Source: Ostrinia nubilalis
Taxonomy: Eukaryota; Arthropoda; Insecta; Lepidoptera; Crambidae
Direction: 5' to 3'
Assembly: GCF_963855985.1 (NCBI RefSeq)
Contig: NC_087096.1
Location: forward strand, 5,394,001-5,458,000
DNA length: 64,000 nucleotides
In this document: positions 46,690 through 57,387 of the stretch, in pieces
Position numbering within the stretch: position 1 is the first letter of the stretch
Layout of the letters: the number at the start of each line of letters is the position of its first letter
The notes under the pieces: generated by a model
Database searches by the model: none
Seen by the model: the letters and a program-made list of their open reading frames with translations, nothing else
Told to the model about the DNA's origin: nothing
Program-made: the position numbers and the translations under genes

Positions 46690-46918
46690 CTACGCCCTGC
46701 TGTATGGTATGATGGGCTAAGACCTATCACCCGCCCGCGGCGCAACCACGCCACCTTCCACAAGCGCAGGCGCCGTTATTTACGCCGCAGCGCCGCGCCG
46801 CCGCCGCCGCATGCCCAGCGCTGCCAGCGCAACGCGGGAAGCGCCATTAAAGACCGACCAGAACACCAAGGTAACCCGCGTCCCTAGACGACGCGCCATC
46901 TATGTACAGGTATGTGCT
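46690..46918 (+). other. CpG-rich patch with exon-like frame
   Basis: The most GC-rich stretch of the window, with a (GCC)n run. A frame open from about 46713 reads through ATG at 46811 as MPSAASATREAPLKTDQNTK. It meets donors at 46870 (CCAAG|GTAACC) and 46911 (TACAG|GTATGT). No acceptor with a good pyrimidine tract precedes it, so it would be an alternative first exon or not an exon at all. The region may also be a CpG-rich promoter. Low confidence. Confidence 0.3.
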
Positions 46919-48569
46919 GGCCGCTTAAAATATTGTTATTTTAAATGCAATGTACCTAATATCCGGTTACAGAATTTATTGTACCGAGATACCTATTCGA
47001 TTCCCGATTCGAACCCAGATGATTTTTTTCATAATCATCATAACCATGCGAGTAAACATAATTAATTATACATAACAAATAATTATACACGTCGGCGCAG
47101 AGACGTTGATATTAAAAATATTCTTAATCGCACCCGTCGACACGAGTACATTCTGAGATTACCCACTTGTTAAAAAAAAAAAAAAATGTTCCTACATGGT
47201 GGACTTAGATAGCGTTTATATAAGATGCTAAACAAAGTTTATGTGGTTTAAGCACTTCAAAAGGGATGATATTTTAACCGCAATTAAACTTTTAACAAAA
47301 GATTCATTTATGGTTTAAAGAAACTTATTACTAATATAATATGTTTATTACATAAACACGATAGCCACTGAAAAGCAAATAGAATTATGGTCTTATTTTA
47401 ACGGATGCTTGTTTTGTATCTGAACAAACAGGCAACATTTTTGTTTGTCTCTTTGCGGCCTTTCTTTAGCCCTGATATTTTTACAAAGTTTATTTTTTTA
47501 TTCATGACGTCTCACCAGCTTGTATCTATAAATAATAGATAAAATCTAAGAGCTTCCTTAAACTGTATCGGTATCGGTACATAAGATGACGTCATTTTTT
47601 TTCTTGTATTGGAAAAACATTATTATGTAGGTTTGTACCTACTAATCAATGTATGATTAATGCTAATAATACTATTGATAGTCTTACAAAGTAAGGCTTC
47701 ATCATCATTATTATTATTTATTTATTTTACTAAAAAAAAAAAAAAAAAAGGTCAGTTTTAACTCCATGTACTGTTTTACAATTGGTTCGTATAAATTATT
47801 TATGTATAACGTTAGAATTCTCATAAGAAGAGATGCGACATCATGAAATACATTGAATCATTTCTTATCTTGCTAAATCTTTTAGACAAGCAAAGTATCT
47901 TATTATGCGTTAAAGCGATAATAACTATGCCTTTATAAATATAACACAATAATAATTACATTGTAATCAATGTAATAGAAAATTATTGACGCATCAAAAA
48001 ATAAATCGGGCCGCTTGTAATAACAACCGGACTAGTGGACTTTGGTCAGTCAAAGAACGAATCAACCACATAAAATAAACTATGTATTATGTAGGTACCT
48101 ACCAGTACTACCACTACTTGTAACCTTTAGTTTAGATTAAGGACATTTTTTAATAATACCAAAAAATAATGCGATATTATTTTACGAATTGATAACGCTG
48201 CCACAAACTCATAATAATGAATGAGTCTTTCTTCCCTTTCTATGAAGTATAAATTGAGAATTAGTATTTTGTTATTTTTTCTTAGCATGATTATAAAAAT
48301 TCAATCATCACAGTCATAATACTGAAGCTGACTGAATCAAGGTGTCTGAATAAAGACACGGAGTAGGAGCTTGGTTTAATATTGTCTCAGAAAATGTTAG
48401 ACGCTTTGGTTTCTGTACATGACATAAACCTATTTTTTGTTTCTTGAACTTTGTTTGATATTTAGTCATAATTCATATTTTATCGTCTGGCGTAGAGATT
48501 TCTACACGATTAACATGAATTAATTCCAATTAATTCGCCTTAGAATGGCGACCATTTTTTTTTTTTAGA
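46919..48569. other. No gene recognised; A-runs
   Basis: AT-rich with poly-A at 47174-47187 and 47731-47749. No repeat family recognised. Confidence 0.4.
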
Positions 48570-48660
48570 CGTTAATACGTTTTTCACTAAAAAAAAAAAA
48601 TAAAAAAAAAAAATAAAAAAAAATAATAATAATAATAAAAAAAAAAAAAAAATTAAATAG
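48570..48660 (+). repeat. A-rich simple repeat
   Basis: About 80 bases of A-runs interrupted by T, including an (AAT)n stretch. Probably an expanded poly-A tail of a retroposon. Confidence 0.9.
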
Positions 48661-48784
48661 AATGCTGGGGCAACAGGTACATCAGTAGTACCATATTGCC
48701 CATTTAAGCTTACCTTTCCTTTGCAGTAAGTTTTGTATTTGGCAGTCGTGGATCAAACAAAACGTACCAGACTCCGCTATACAC

Positions 48785-49055
48785 TCCGCAAATAATAAAT
48801 AAATATCTTTCCTTCGACATTTTACACTACGCTCCTAGTCCCAAACACTGAGCAAAGCTATGGGTCCTAGACAACGGATATAAACATACTTAAATACCGT
48901 TTTTATATACATAAGTACATATTATACATAGTAACACCTAGACCCATCACAGAAATTAAAATGTATCAATTCAATTTCTGCCCGGCCGGGGATCGAACCC
49001 GGGACCTCTCGGCATAGTAGTCCGTTTTGAAACCACTACACTAAATGACTGACAA
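48785..49055 (-). mobile_element. tRNA-derived SINE, minus strand, long
   Basis: On the minus strand the head reads GTCATTTAGTGTAGTGGTTT, GCCGAGAGGTCCCGGGTTCG and ATCCCCGGCCGGGC, with clear A- and B-box-like strings. The body follows: GGGTCTAGGTGTTACTATG, GTATTTAAGTATGTTTATAT and CGTTGTCTAGGACCCATAGC. It ends near AATATTTATTTATTATTTGC. It is a widespread moth SINE by recall. Confidence 0.8.
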
Positions 49056-49906
49056 ATAAATATTTTTACAATGCTCAATTACATCATTGTACCTACCTTA
49101 CTCTATTTTCTTAGCATATTCTAAAGTCGGGTGCATCCTATAATAACATTAAATAACCACCGCTTAGCAATATCGTTAGTGAAATCATATAATTTATTGA
49201 AATATATAATTATTTAAATAAATAATATAATTTATAGGTCAGGTTTCAAGAATCAAAAGATTGCTATTAAAAGGTGCTATTAAATAGAAACCAAACTTTT
49301 TCCTCGCAACAGTGTTACTTGGAATCCAAATTAATACTGTTTTGGAATACTGGTCAAACTGTATCCAAATAAATTAATAAGTTTTAATTAACCACATTAT
49401 TTATTTATTAATTAAAATGCAAGTGAGCTTATGTTTTACAACAATCAGAGTGTTAGCCTTGCAGTCACTGTGATCGATTCGGTGTTAACCACTACCGTCG
49501 TCAAGCTCAGTTCTGAGATGAAACTGGATAAATATAGGAAAGGAGTGTCGACACGAGGGTGTTCGGCCCACACAGCACGCGACACGCGGCAGTATTGCCT
49601 GCGGTTTGCGCCGCTGTCAACGTTGATACAATTAGCCAGTGTGCTGGATAGACAGGATGCTCTGTCAACTGTCTTGGCAACTTTTTACAATCAGTAGTCG
49701 TACTTAACAGTTAATAGAAGTACAAATAAATGTATATAATAATACTCTATAATGAACAAAATCTTGTTGAGACCGTGATACTTGTTATTGTTATGAATAA
49801 GTGATGCAATACGATTATATGTACGATATTTATTATGTATTTAGTACATTGACATTTACTTTCTTAACCATTTAACATGGACATTGATCCATGCTCTAAA
49901 CATCTA
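49056..49906. other. No confirmed gene
   Basis: An 88-codon + frame (49431-49697, MFYNNQSVSL...) sits on a relatively GC-rich patch. No domain was recognised and it may be chance. Confidence 0.3.
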
Positions 49907-49947
49907 CATGGTAAAATAAATCTCGGAGGCGAAAGCAGGATAATTGA
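49907..49947 (-). repeat. Isolated copy of the AATTATCCTG terminus
   Basis: The minus strand reads AATTATCCTGCTTTCGCCTC, CGAGATTTATTTTACCATGT, AG. This is identical to the outer 42 bp of 45119-45282 (the TCCG form), in reverse orientation. It abuts the element at 49948. Confidence 0.9.
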
Positions 49948-50290
49948 ATGATCAAACGAACTTACCAAGTGAAGTTCGATCTAAATTATCCTGTTTTCGC
50001 CGAAGAGATTTAAGGTCCCTCCCAACCCGAAGATATCTATATCTTCTTCCCTGGAGGTAAACGTCAATGTCATCTCTTCTCTAAATATAATGAGACCGCT
50101 CGGACACCGAGCCCACAGCGTGGTAGGGGTGGGGTTGCCCGCTCTTTTGTTTTTTACTACTACTGCGCTGAATATTGTGTGCGGATTGGCTTGTCGTACA
50201 GGGGTACTACTACATGGTAAAATAAATCTCTTCGGCGAAAACAGGATAATTTAGATCGAACTTCACTTGGTAAGTTCGTTTGATCATTCA
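49948..50290. mobile_element. MITE-like element with 67-bp inverted repeats
   Basis: GAATGATCAAACGAACTTAC through ATTATCCTGTTTTCGCCGAA to GAGATTTA (49948-50013) is repeated in reverse at about 50223-50289, apparently without mismatch. The right half of the interior is the 164-bp block shared with 45119-45282; the left half (AACCCGAAGATATCTATATC) is unique. No coding frame. It is probably a non-autonomous transposon. Confidence 0.85.
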
Positions 50291-50382
50291 AAAAAGACTG
50301 TAAAAACACTTATACATATAAATCAATAATTTGTTGTCTTTCAGACAAATTTGGAGAATATCAAGATTTGTTAATGTCTTGT

Positions 50383-50703
50383 ATCCCATCAAAAACAATA
50401 CTTGTCAAAAAAACCAAGTCTCGTAACTCAGTTGTTCTACGGTAAAAAGTTGTGAGATCCATGTAATACCAAGTCCAGGCCAGGAAATCTTTAACGTTTT
50501 ACATAAATATATTGACTTGGCCATTGCACTAAATAATTTAATTTACACGTGTTTTCATGCGATGGCCAAGTCAATATATTTATGTAAAACGTTAAAGATT
50601 TCCTGGCCTGGACTTGGTATTACATGGATCTCACAACTTTTTACCGTAGAACAACTGAGTTACGAGACTTGGTTTTTTTGACAAGTATTGTTTTTGATGG
50701 GAT
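50383..50703. repeat. Near-perfect long palindrome: 145-bp arms, 31-bp spacer
   Basis: The left arm 50383-50527 and the right arm 50559-50703 are reverse complements with one difference seen, next to the spacer. The spacer is ACTAAATAATTTAATTTACA plus CGTGTTTTCAT. A transcript would fold into a 145-bp double-stranded stem. No terminal motif or target duplication was found. Confidence 0.95.
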
Positions 50704-51191
50704 CTCATTTCTTTTTGTATTTTGTAGACAGCAGTTATGTATCTAGAAAACTGGACCGAAATTGAAAAATTTTACTCGACTTGGCGGTTGCACTACCGTG
50801 CCCCCAAATATTTTAGTTTTTCCTTGATTCTTACACCAAACACTACTTATATTCCAAATTTGAAGCTTCTAGGTCTGCTAGAAGTGCCTTAGAGTTTTGA
50901 TGATCGGTGAGTCAGTGAGTGACAAAATTAAGTAACTTTGACCCGTTATAATTCTTAAACTACTGGTTCAAATTGAATGAAATTTTAAATATACCGTGTC
51001 TTTACAATGCCTGCATAGCTAATGAAAATTCAGCCTTCTAGTTTTATCCACAACGAAGTTACAGGCAGTCGAAAATGGCCTGAATTGCTTCGAGAAAAGG
51101 ATGGTACGGCCGTGCCGCTTTTTTGCTCGACTTGGTGGGACAGATAAGAAGAGCTTACCTAGATTTGTTTATTTTTTAAAATTTAAAAAAT
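50704..51191 (+). repeat. Repeat-like sequence of unknown family
   Basis: CGACTTGGCGGTTGCACTAC at 50778 resembles GACTTGGCCATTGCACTA inside the palindrome arm (50514). TTTGCTCGACTTGG recurs at 51122. AGCTTCTAGGTCTGCTAGAA and GATGATCGGTGAGTCAGTGA are strings I associate with a dispersed moth repeat. Non-coding. Confidence 0.45.
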
Positions 51192-51200
51192 TTGGTATTA

Positions 51201-51220
51201 GAAAGAAAGAAAGAAAGAAA
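51201..51220 (+). repeat. (GAAA)n microsatellite
   Basis: Five GAAA units preceded by GGTATTA and followed by AATATTTATTTGC. Confidence 0.9.
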
Positions 51221-51575
51221 AATATTTATTTGCTACCAAAAATAGAACGATACAAATCAACATAGTACCTATACTTAGAGCAAAAAAGAATAGTTATACT
51301 TTTAAAGTAAACAATCAAATTAAATCAAATGATTTCGGATTCAATCCTCATCTTCAATGTCAATGCCCCTGGTAACATACACTTACTAAACCCAAACTTT
51401 TTTTACTACGATAACATTATACAATAACAAGCACCCTTAATAACAACACGTTTGTTATTGTTTTGGAGTAAAAGATAACAGCCAGGTTTCAGCTCCTCGT
51501 TGGCTTCAAACTCTTCAAAGACTGCTATGTAACTACTAGATAGGATATAATAAAGAGGTATTTATTGCTCAGTAT
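51221..51575. other. No gene recognised
   Basis: AT-rich, nothing seen. Confidence 0.4.
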
Positions 51576-51693
51576 GGCTGAATGCACCACCTCATTTTAA
51601 CCTTAACAATAACAATAACCGGTGCTTTTTGTATGGAGTTTGACAGATTTTTGACGTTTGTCAAAGTTAAAGTAAGATGGTGCAACTCAGCCT
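51576..51693. mobile_element. Palindromic MITE, family 1, copy 4
   Basis: GGCTGAATGCACCACCTCAT at the left and AGATGGTGCAACTCAGCC at the right pair as inverted repeats. The centre GGTGCTTTTTGTATGGAGTT matches copies 1 and 3. Confidence 0.85.
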
Positions 51694-51729
51694 AAGTTAG
51701 GGCACAGCATGCAAAACTGACAGTCTATG

Positions 51730-51922
51730 GGGCAGCGAGGTTTTAGAACGGAGGCCACATGCAAAACAGCCACACCACCCACATGGTGGACAGATAACTT
51801 CATAAAGGTTGCAGAAAAGCGCTAGATGCAGACCGCTGCCAATCTAAAAATCATTCGGCCTCCCTCAATGATTTCCTATCTAGCATATGTCCAGCATTGC
51901 ACCTCCTGTGGCTAAAATTAAG
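51730..51922 (+). mobile_element. RTE-like 3' end, heavily decayed
   Basis: CACATGGTGGACAGATAACT (TRWTDN), AGAAAAGCGCTAGATGCAGA and CCAGCATTGCACCTCCTGTG retain the order of the family, with a rearranged middle that includes CCTCCCTCAATGATTTCC in reverse orientation. Old insertion. Confidence 0.7.
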
Positions 51923-54769
51923 TATAATGTTGAAGTTGTTAAGTAACAACAATCATTATTTACGTGAACATTTTCTATGTGTAATTTGAATTTATGAATG
52001 AAATGAAGGTACCGTCCACTCACACCTTTTTTTGTGCTATTGTCTTGTCTAGTAGTATACTTAGAAGTCTTTGTTTGGCTGTATTATGTTTAGTAAGTCA
52101 ACATCTCGCCAAGTTTATGCGTATCAGATTTATTACAGACGAACAAATGAATATTTGTAACTTAGAAATACGCTTGGGCAAGTACGAGTAAGTTTCATTT
52201 TAGACCTCATTGACACTCACCATCATGAGTGATGAGAAAATATTGATTATAATAATAATTGTGGCAAAGTCAATAACGAACTCTTTTTCTTATTTCTTAT
52301 TGTTTTGTTACGATACATTCGGTAATTTCGTCAAAGTTCAATCACCGTTAACCCGAACATCTGACTGACTCATTCATCAGGCTATTTGTGCTATTTACGA
52401 ATAGTTTTAGTTCCTACATATCTATTGGTTGGTCTATATTTTCTAAAACATTAGACAAACTTCAAAAAAGGCTGCACATGCCATAAAACTTCGACAAGTT
52501 TATGAAAAAAGGTAGGAGACAAAAGTTTTACCTTTCATCTCGGATGTCATAACTTTCATTCGCTTAACTGCGAGGTAACCTGAAGTATTTCTACTAAAGA
52601 ATTTTAATAGAGCTAAATGAAATTCCTTTTAAAAGCTAAGCGTTCAATTCAGCTGCTTGTTCAAAGAGTTACCCTCGGAAGAATCGAAGCTTTCCTCTTT
52701 CAGCCAGAAGAAAAAGTTGTCGCATTAACTTATTGTTCAAAATATCGCTAAATAAAACGCAAAGATTTATGTATAAGATTTTACACAAAAATAACTATAT
52801 ACTAACAATTATGCAAATTCATCTATTCGAGTGCCAAGAATTGGGCGAGAAACAAGAATAGGGGTTAATAGATTTTGTGAGGTCAGGCACTAGCCAAATG
52901 TCGGGGGATGGTGGGTGCAGAAGCACACAGCACTTAATACTCTATCTTCATAGATATAAGAAGCACAGTATTTGAGTTGAAGACTGTATGGGGATGCACT
53001 AAATTTTGACCAACTTATTTTGGTTGTAGATGAGCAGCGATTTTGGTTCTGAAGCTTCTACGGGAATAAAAACTATGTGAATGAATATTTTACTTATCAT
53101 ATTCCTAGTTCTGTGTGGAGCTACTTACGAGTACGTACGTTTCTAGACCAAAAAATATAGACTTTGAGAAACAAATATTATGCTCAAATAAAACCTCAAC
53201 TGTGAAAAGAAAACCTAAAATGTAGGCTGCATTCTGAATGCTTAACTTTTGCACCAGAAAAGAGCTGGCGTTTTACTGACTGACGCTTTTGATTTGCCCC
53301 TGAAAAGGTATTCGGGAGCAAACCTCATAAAGGGGGAGGTCAGTGAAAACTGCTAACGATCGAAATAGTCGTTCCTATATTCGTTTACGATCGAACGAGT
53401 TTATCAGTCAAACGGTCTGCCCTCAAACAGAATGTCAATGGACAACTTCAGCCAAAAATATGCCTATCGAGCTGAACTGGCATGTAAAACTAAGTTTGGA
53501 CAAGGGATTAGTGATGAGGAACTGAGGACAAAAATAAAGTCTGTATTCTAGTGCGACACAAGATGTTATATGTAAACTATACTGCATCAGACTGAAAAAA
53601 AAAAATATCTTTCCGTACAACCCAAATTACATACGAGTACACCAGCTACTTGACCGAATCAAGAATTAAAACCGTCTACTACTCGTACATTGATTCCAAA
53701 ACCGCGACGATGATAATCAAAATGCTAATTAGCAGGGCGCGATGTCGATTCAAACATTGATTCTCCTATGTTTTTAGTCAAACCTCAGCTCTTTTATGAA
53801 GTCCTTCAAAGTCAAAACTATTAGCGTATTTCGACTTTGACTAACTTTGTGTCTAATTCTTAGAAATACTAAGTTGCACCTTCAAACGCCTTAACTCAAT
53901 TTAGTTTGACCAGTCAAACCTACTAGTAAATTAAGTGTAGGCCCGGCCGTGCGTGTTTAATTATTATATTGGTTAGGCAAAATTAACTCCATTAGGTAAC
54001 TTATGACGTTTCATGTACAAATAGCCATTTAGAATGTTGCGAAGAGTTAACCAAACTAGTAAACACCACACAAAACTGACAAATAAAATACCTAAATGAA
54101 TTTAAACGGCACTTTTAGTAGACTAATCATCATCGTCATCATCATCAACATAGTCATTAAGGATTGGTCATTAGGATATTGATCAAGATATTGTTAAAGC
54201 GTGACTTGATAAATAATATCGAAAAGGCTCACACTGTATGACTGACAGACAATTTAATTTTCAGGGAATATTTTGTATTCGAGTGCAGGCTTAATAAATC
54301 ATGAGAAATTGTGTATTCATAAACAAGAATAGATAATAATGCCTCCGAAAAATTGACGGTTATCTATGTGTACCTAAATAATGTACCTACTTTTTCGTCA
54401 AAATATGTGTCGAACTTTTATATTTCGAGAAAATCTTTTCGATTCCCTGAACGGTTCTAAATTCAGCTTGTTTACTCTAAGATTTACTTTATATCGTGCT
54501 TAAAACTAGTACTAAGTTAAGCGGTAGCTACATACGAACCTACTTATCTTTCACGTTAAGCGTTATGTGTTTTGGCAAACACTTTGAATGCGTCTCGGCG
54601 GTGCTAGTATAAGTTGGAAATGTAGTGACATTTTTGCATATAAGAAAATATATGTAGATTGAATTCAAGGTATAAATTCACTTGTATGGGCATTGACAAG
54701 GAATATTTGCTAGCAAAATTGCTCATCTATACGAGTATCTCTATTTAAAGCTTCAACCACACCAACGCG
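51923..54769. other. 2.8 kb without recognised gene
   Basis: Short frames at 51994, 53343 and 53435 only. A TCATCATCGTCATCATCATC tract at about 54127 may be the bare trinucleotide tail of a minus-strand RTE copy. Confidence 0.4.
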
Positions 54770-55010
54770 TGCAGTGCCTCTACCATGAGTTTACCTACCG
54801 AGCATCTCGCTATCGAGGACGTAAAAAAATGTATGGCAAATTGTACAGCGCCTCTAGCGGTTAGTAGCTGAACCACAGCAAAACTAAAAACACTACCATG
54901 AGTTCATCTCAAATCGTTAGGTAAAAAACCTATCTAAATGAATACGATAGCGACTAAAGTTTTTATTAAGTTTCATACAAATAACTTACCATGAGTTGCA
55001 ATTTTCAAAG
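54770..55010 (+). repeat. TACCATGAGTT repeat block
   Basis: CTACCATGAGTTTACC at 54780, CTACCATGAGTTCATC at 54893 and TTACCATGAGTTGCAA at 54987 share one motif about 100 bp apart. The reverse complement AACTCATGGTAGAGGCAC occurs at 57152. It could be two related MITEs in opposite orientation; boundaries not found. Confidence 0.5.
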
Positions 55011-55154
55011 ATGTCATCGAAAAATACCTTAGCTGTCACAGTAACGTAACTCACTGGCTTATTGAAGTGTGAAAAGCAAAATAAAATTGTGGTTTTAGGT
55101 CATTTTAGGTGTTTTCTTTATTAAATTATGTCGGAAAGAAGTTTATTACGATGG

Positions 55155-55263
55155 AACATGTTATCAGCATGTGGGCAGACCTCCCACTAGGTGGACCGAC
55201 GATCTGGTGAAGGTCGCGGGAAGAACCTGGATGCGGGCACATTGTGGAGATCCTTGGGGGAGG
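55155..55263 (+). mobile_element. RTE-like 3' region, AACG-type subfamily
   Basis: GGGCAGACCTCCCACTAGGT, GGACCGACGATCTGGTGAAG and GTCGCGGGAAGAACCTGGAT encode, with one shift, TRWTDDLVKVAGRTWMRA. The final QQWTS codons and the tail are absent; the MITE at 55268 starts where they should be. Confidence 0.8.
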
Positions 55264-55267
55264 GAGA

Positions 55268-55552
55268 GGATGCTGCGTTTCCCAGAGATATGCGAGGGAA
55301 TTGTGTCGTGCGAAGATGTCTAGCTGTGCTGTGAAAATGTGTGCTGGTTTCCACCAAAACTGTTCGAGGAAAATGTATCGTACGAGGATGTGTAGCAGAG
55401 ATTTGAAAATGCTCATTAGTGTTGTACAGCCTGAGCCTTTTCTATCAGAGATGTGCTGACCGAGGCGAGGTAAATGAAGCGATTCTATTGGTTCTTTACA
55501 GACACATCCTTCGCTACGCATCCTCGCACATCTCTGGTGGAAACGCAGCCTT
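55268..55552. mobile_element. MITE with GCTGCGTTTCC ends
   Basis: The left end GGATGCTGCGTTTCCCAGAG, ATATGCGAGG pairs with the right end CCTCGCACATCTCTGGTGGA, AACGCAGCC. An inner CGAGGATGTGTAGCAGAGAT is a further degenerate repeat of the same motif. Non-coding; it adjoins or interrupts a LINE fragment. Confidence 0.8.
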
Positions 55553-55696
55553 ACAAGATCATGATAGAAAGCTAATCCGACAATGAATATGTATTTTCAT
55601 AAGTTGAAATTTACTTTTGTTTTTAATCAGTCTGTGTATTATGTATTAGGTTTTGTGAAATAAATAGTCAATAAAAATTAATAATTTTATTTTCAA

Positions 55697-55886
55697 CTAG
55701 CTTTTGCCCGCGGCTTCGTCCGCGTGAAATTTAGTTTGTCACAGATCGTCATAATTATAGCCTATATGTTAATCTGGGTTATAAACAATAATACTGTAAA
55801 GTTTCATCAAAATCCGTTCAGTAGTTTTTGCGTGAAAGAGTAACAAACATCCAGACATCCAAACTTTCGCATTTTTAATATTAAGT
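55697..55886 (-). mobile_element. Helitron (Lep1-like), minus strand, well preserved
   Basis: On + it starts CTAGCTTTTGCCCGCGGCTT, CGTCCGCGTGAAATTTAG, and ends CCAAACTTTCGCATTTTTAA, TATTAAG. Read on minus this is the 5' end, then a single CATCCAGA-type unit, then the hairpin and CTAG. It is the sister copy of 32249. Confidence 0.85.
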
Positions 55887-56100
55887 AGGATATTAGTAGG
55901 ATATGTAGGTAGGTATTTAGGTTAATTATTATTACTGACGAGATTGCTACCATGTATGTTTAGTGACCATGAAAGATTAAAACAATATAATGTATTTAAT
56001 TAATTATAATATCTTAAGTTTTACAATAATAAGGTAGGTATATCCATCCAGTTACCCTAGGTCTTTATTATGGATTTAATTTACAAGTAGTTATTTACAA
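55887..56100. other. No gene recognised
   Basis: AT-rich spacer. Confidence 0.4.
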
Positions 56101-56222
56101 GCACTCTGCTCTAAATCCTTTGGCTTCAGGGAAGAACCTGGACCGCCACCAGCCCAGTGTTCCCTTGGCAGCTCTGTGTATGCGAGTTGCCTTCTTCTTG
56201 CTGTTTAAAGTCACTCCACACC
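56101..56222 (-). pseudogene. SANT/Myb-like DNA-binding domain fragment, second exon-like piece
   Basis: The minus frame reads CGVTLNSKKKATRIHRAAKG, then TLGWWRSRFFPEAKGF and a stop. KKKATRIHRAAKGT matches the basic C-terminal part of SANT/Myb-like domains found in Harbinger-associated and related lepidopteran proteins. The preceding VWSDFK is in the other frame (GTGTGGAGTGACTTTAAA), so a one-base shift is present. Upstream on the minus strand lies the acceptor-like TTTATTTGTTAAG. Family assignment is by recall of motif shape. Confidence 0.5.
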
Positions 56223-56339
56223 TTAACAAATAAACATTACAAATAATAATGACGAAATAAGATAAAAACAATCAAAATGAATAAAGTAGTAGGTATTTAG
56301 TATTTATACACACTTTTCTCAATTTCTCAGTAGTTTTCG

Positions 56340-56446
56340 TGTCGCCGGTGGCATCAGCATTTTACGTTCGCGTGTCCGTTAGTTCCACCCACCGCTGACT
56401 ATTGTTGGCTCTTTCTTGGGGCCCTTCAGTGGGCATACTCAGATCG
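56340..56446 (-). pseudogene. SANT/Myb-like domain fragment, first exon-like piece
   Basis: The minus frame reads YGDLSMPTEGPQERANNSQR, then WVELTDTRT, before a stop or a possible donor (GAAC|GTAAAA). ANNSQRWVELTD resembles the N-terminal helix of the same SANT/Myb-like family as 56101. An acceptor-like TTTTTCTATAG precedes it. Splicing at these sites would join both pieces in an open frame across a roughly 120-bp intron. The missing central helix and the shift argue for decay. Confidence 0.45.
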
Positions 56447-57039
56447 CCATATCTATAGAAAAACAACTTTATTGTATCTAGAAAATATAAATCTAGCACT
56501 CATATTACTAAATTTTAGCTAGGCACGTGGAAGTTATGCTGGAAAGGTTGTATTTCTCCAAAAAAACCAGCTCAAAATTATTCGTTTAATTTCGAAATTC
56601 CTCCACTACATAGTATGTTTATTTTTACTCAACTTACCTTTCCATAAATTATACAATCGGTTTAAACGGATAGGCGCAGGTTCTCATTTTCCTATCGTGG
56701 TTAAAATCCAATTATTTGTGGAAAATTATTCATCAATAATCCTTCAATAAAACATGTTTTGTTATCTGTTGTCATGGCAACAGCTGCGTCAAATTCGCAA
56801 TGACAAGAAATAAACAATACAAATTTAAAATCATCATGTTAATTCAGCTTTAAGCACTGTTCTAGGACACTTAAATTTAGCAGTGTTATTTTTGACATTT
56901 TTGTTATTTCCTACTCTATCTTTTCTATATAGTTAGAAAGGAGCGGCATTCGTTCTTTCATTCATCCATTCATAGAGTGTGAAGTTGGATACGTTAAACA
57001 TGTTCACCAACATGACATCACAGAACCATCGAATTATCG
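56447..57039. other. No gene recognised
   Basis: AT-rich, nothing seen. Confidence 0.4.
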
Positions 57040-57175
57040 CTGGCGAGTAAAGTATACGGTAATTGAACTCATGGTATGATTTTAATGCAAACTTCATCGA
57101 TCCACGTTTAAACTCTATCGACTGTAGTATACGAATACAAGTTTTCGATGGCAACTCATGGTAGAGGCACAGATC
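57040..57175 (-). repeat. TACCATGAGTT repeat block, reverse orientation
   Basis: On the minus strand GTGCCTCTACCATGAGTTGC is followed about 90 bases later by CATACCATGAGTTCAATTAC. It shares GTGCCTCTACCATGAGTT with 54775. Probably a dispersed short element. Confidence 0.5.
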
Positions 57176-57224
57176 GCCATCGCCGGCGCGTGAACTGTCA
57201 TAGGTCGCGCGACCTGTCATTTGC

Positions 57225-57387
57225 CTTTAAAAGAGAAAAGATTGCACTTTTGTGTGTTTGTGACGAATAAACTCAAAAACTACTGGACCGATTAGAAAAA
57301 TTATTTCACCATTAGAATCCAATTTTTTTTATGAACACAGGCATTTTTTCACATCTACCCGTGCGAATTCGGGGCGGGCCGCTAGTT
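57225..57387 (+). mobile_element. Short Helitron, + strand, decayed
   Basis: CTTTAAAAGAGAAAAGATTG opens it, CTCAAAAACTACTGGACCGA lies in the middle and CGTGCGAATTCGGGGCGGGC, CGCTAGT closes it. The 5' end is approximate. Confidence 0.7.

Noticed and set aside
48970..49040. A tRNA gene on the minus strand, from the GGTTCGATCCC string
   Set aside because: The sequence continues into a SINE body and the cloverleaf arms do not pair; it is a SINE head.
45119..50256. Integrated densovirus with inverted terminal repeats about 5 kb apart
   Set aside because: The interior has no capsid or replication frame and contains a SINE and simple repeats; the terminal blocks are shared with a small MITE.
55126..55521. 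131-codon minus-strand frame
   Set aside because: It overlaps a + strand LINE fragment and a MITE and is the shadow of those repeats.
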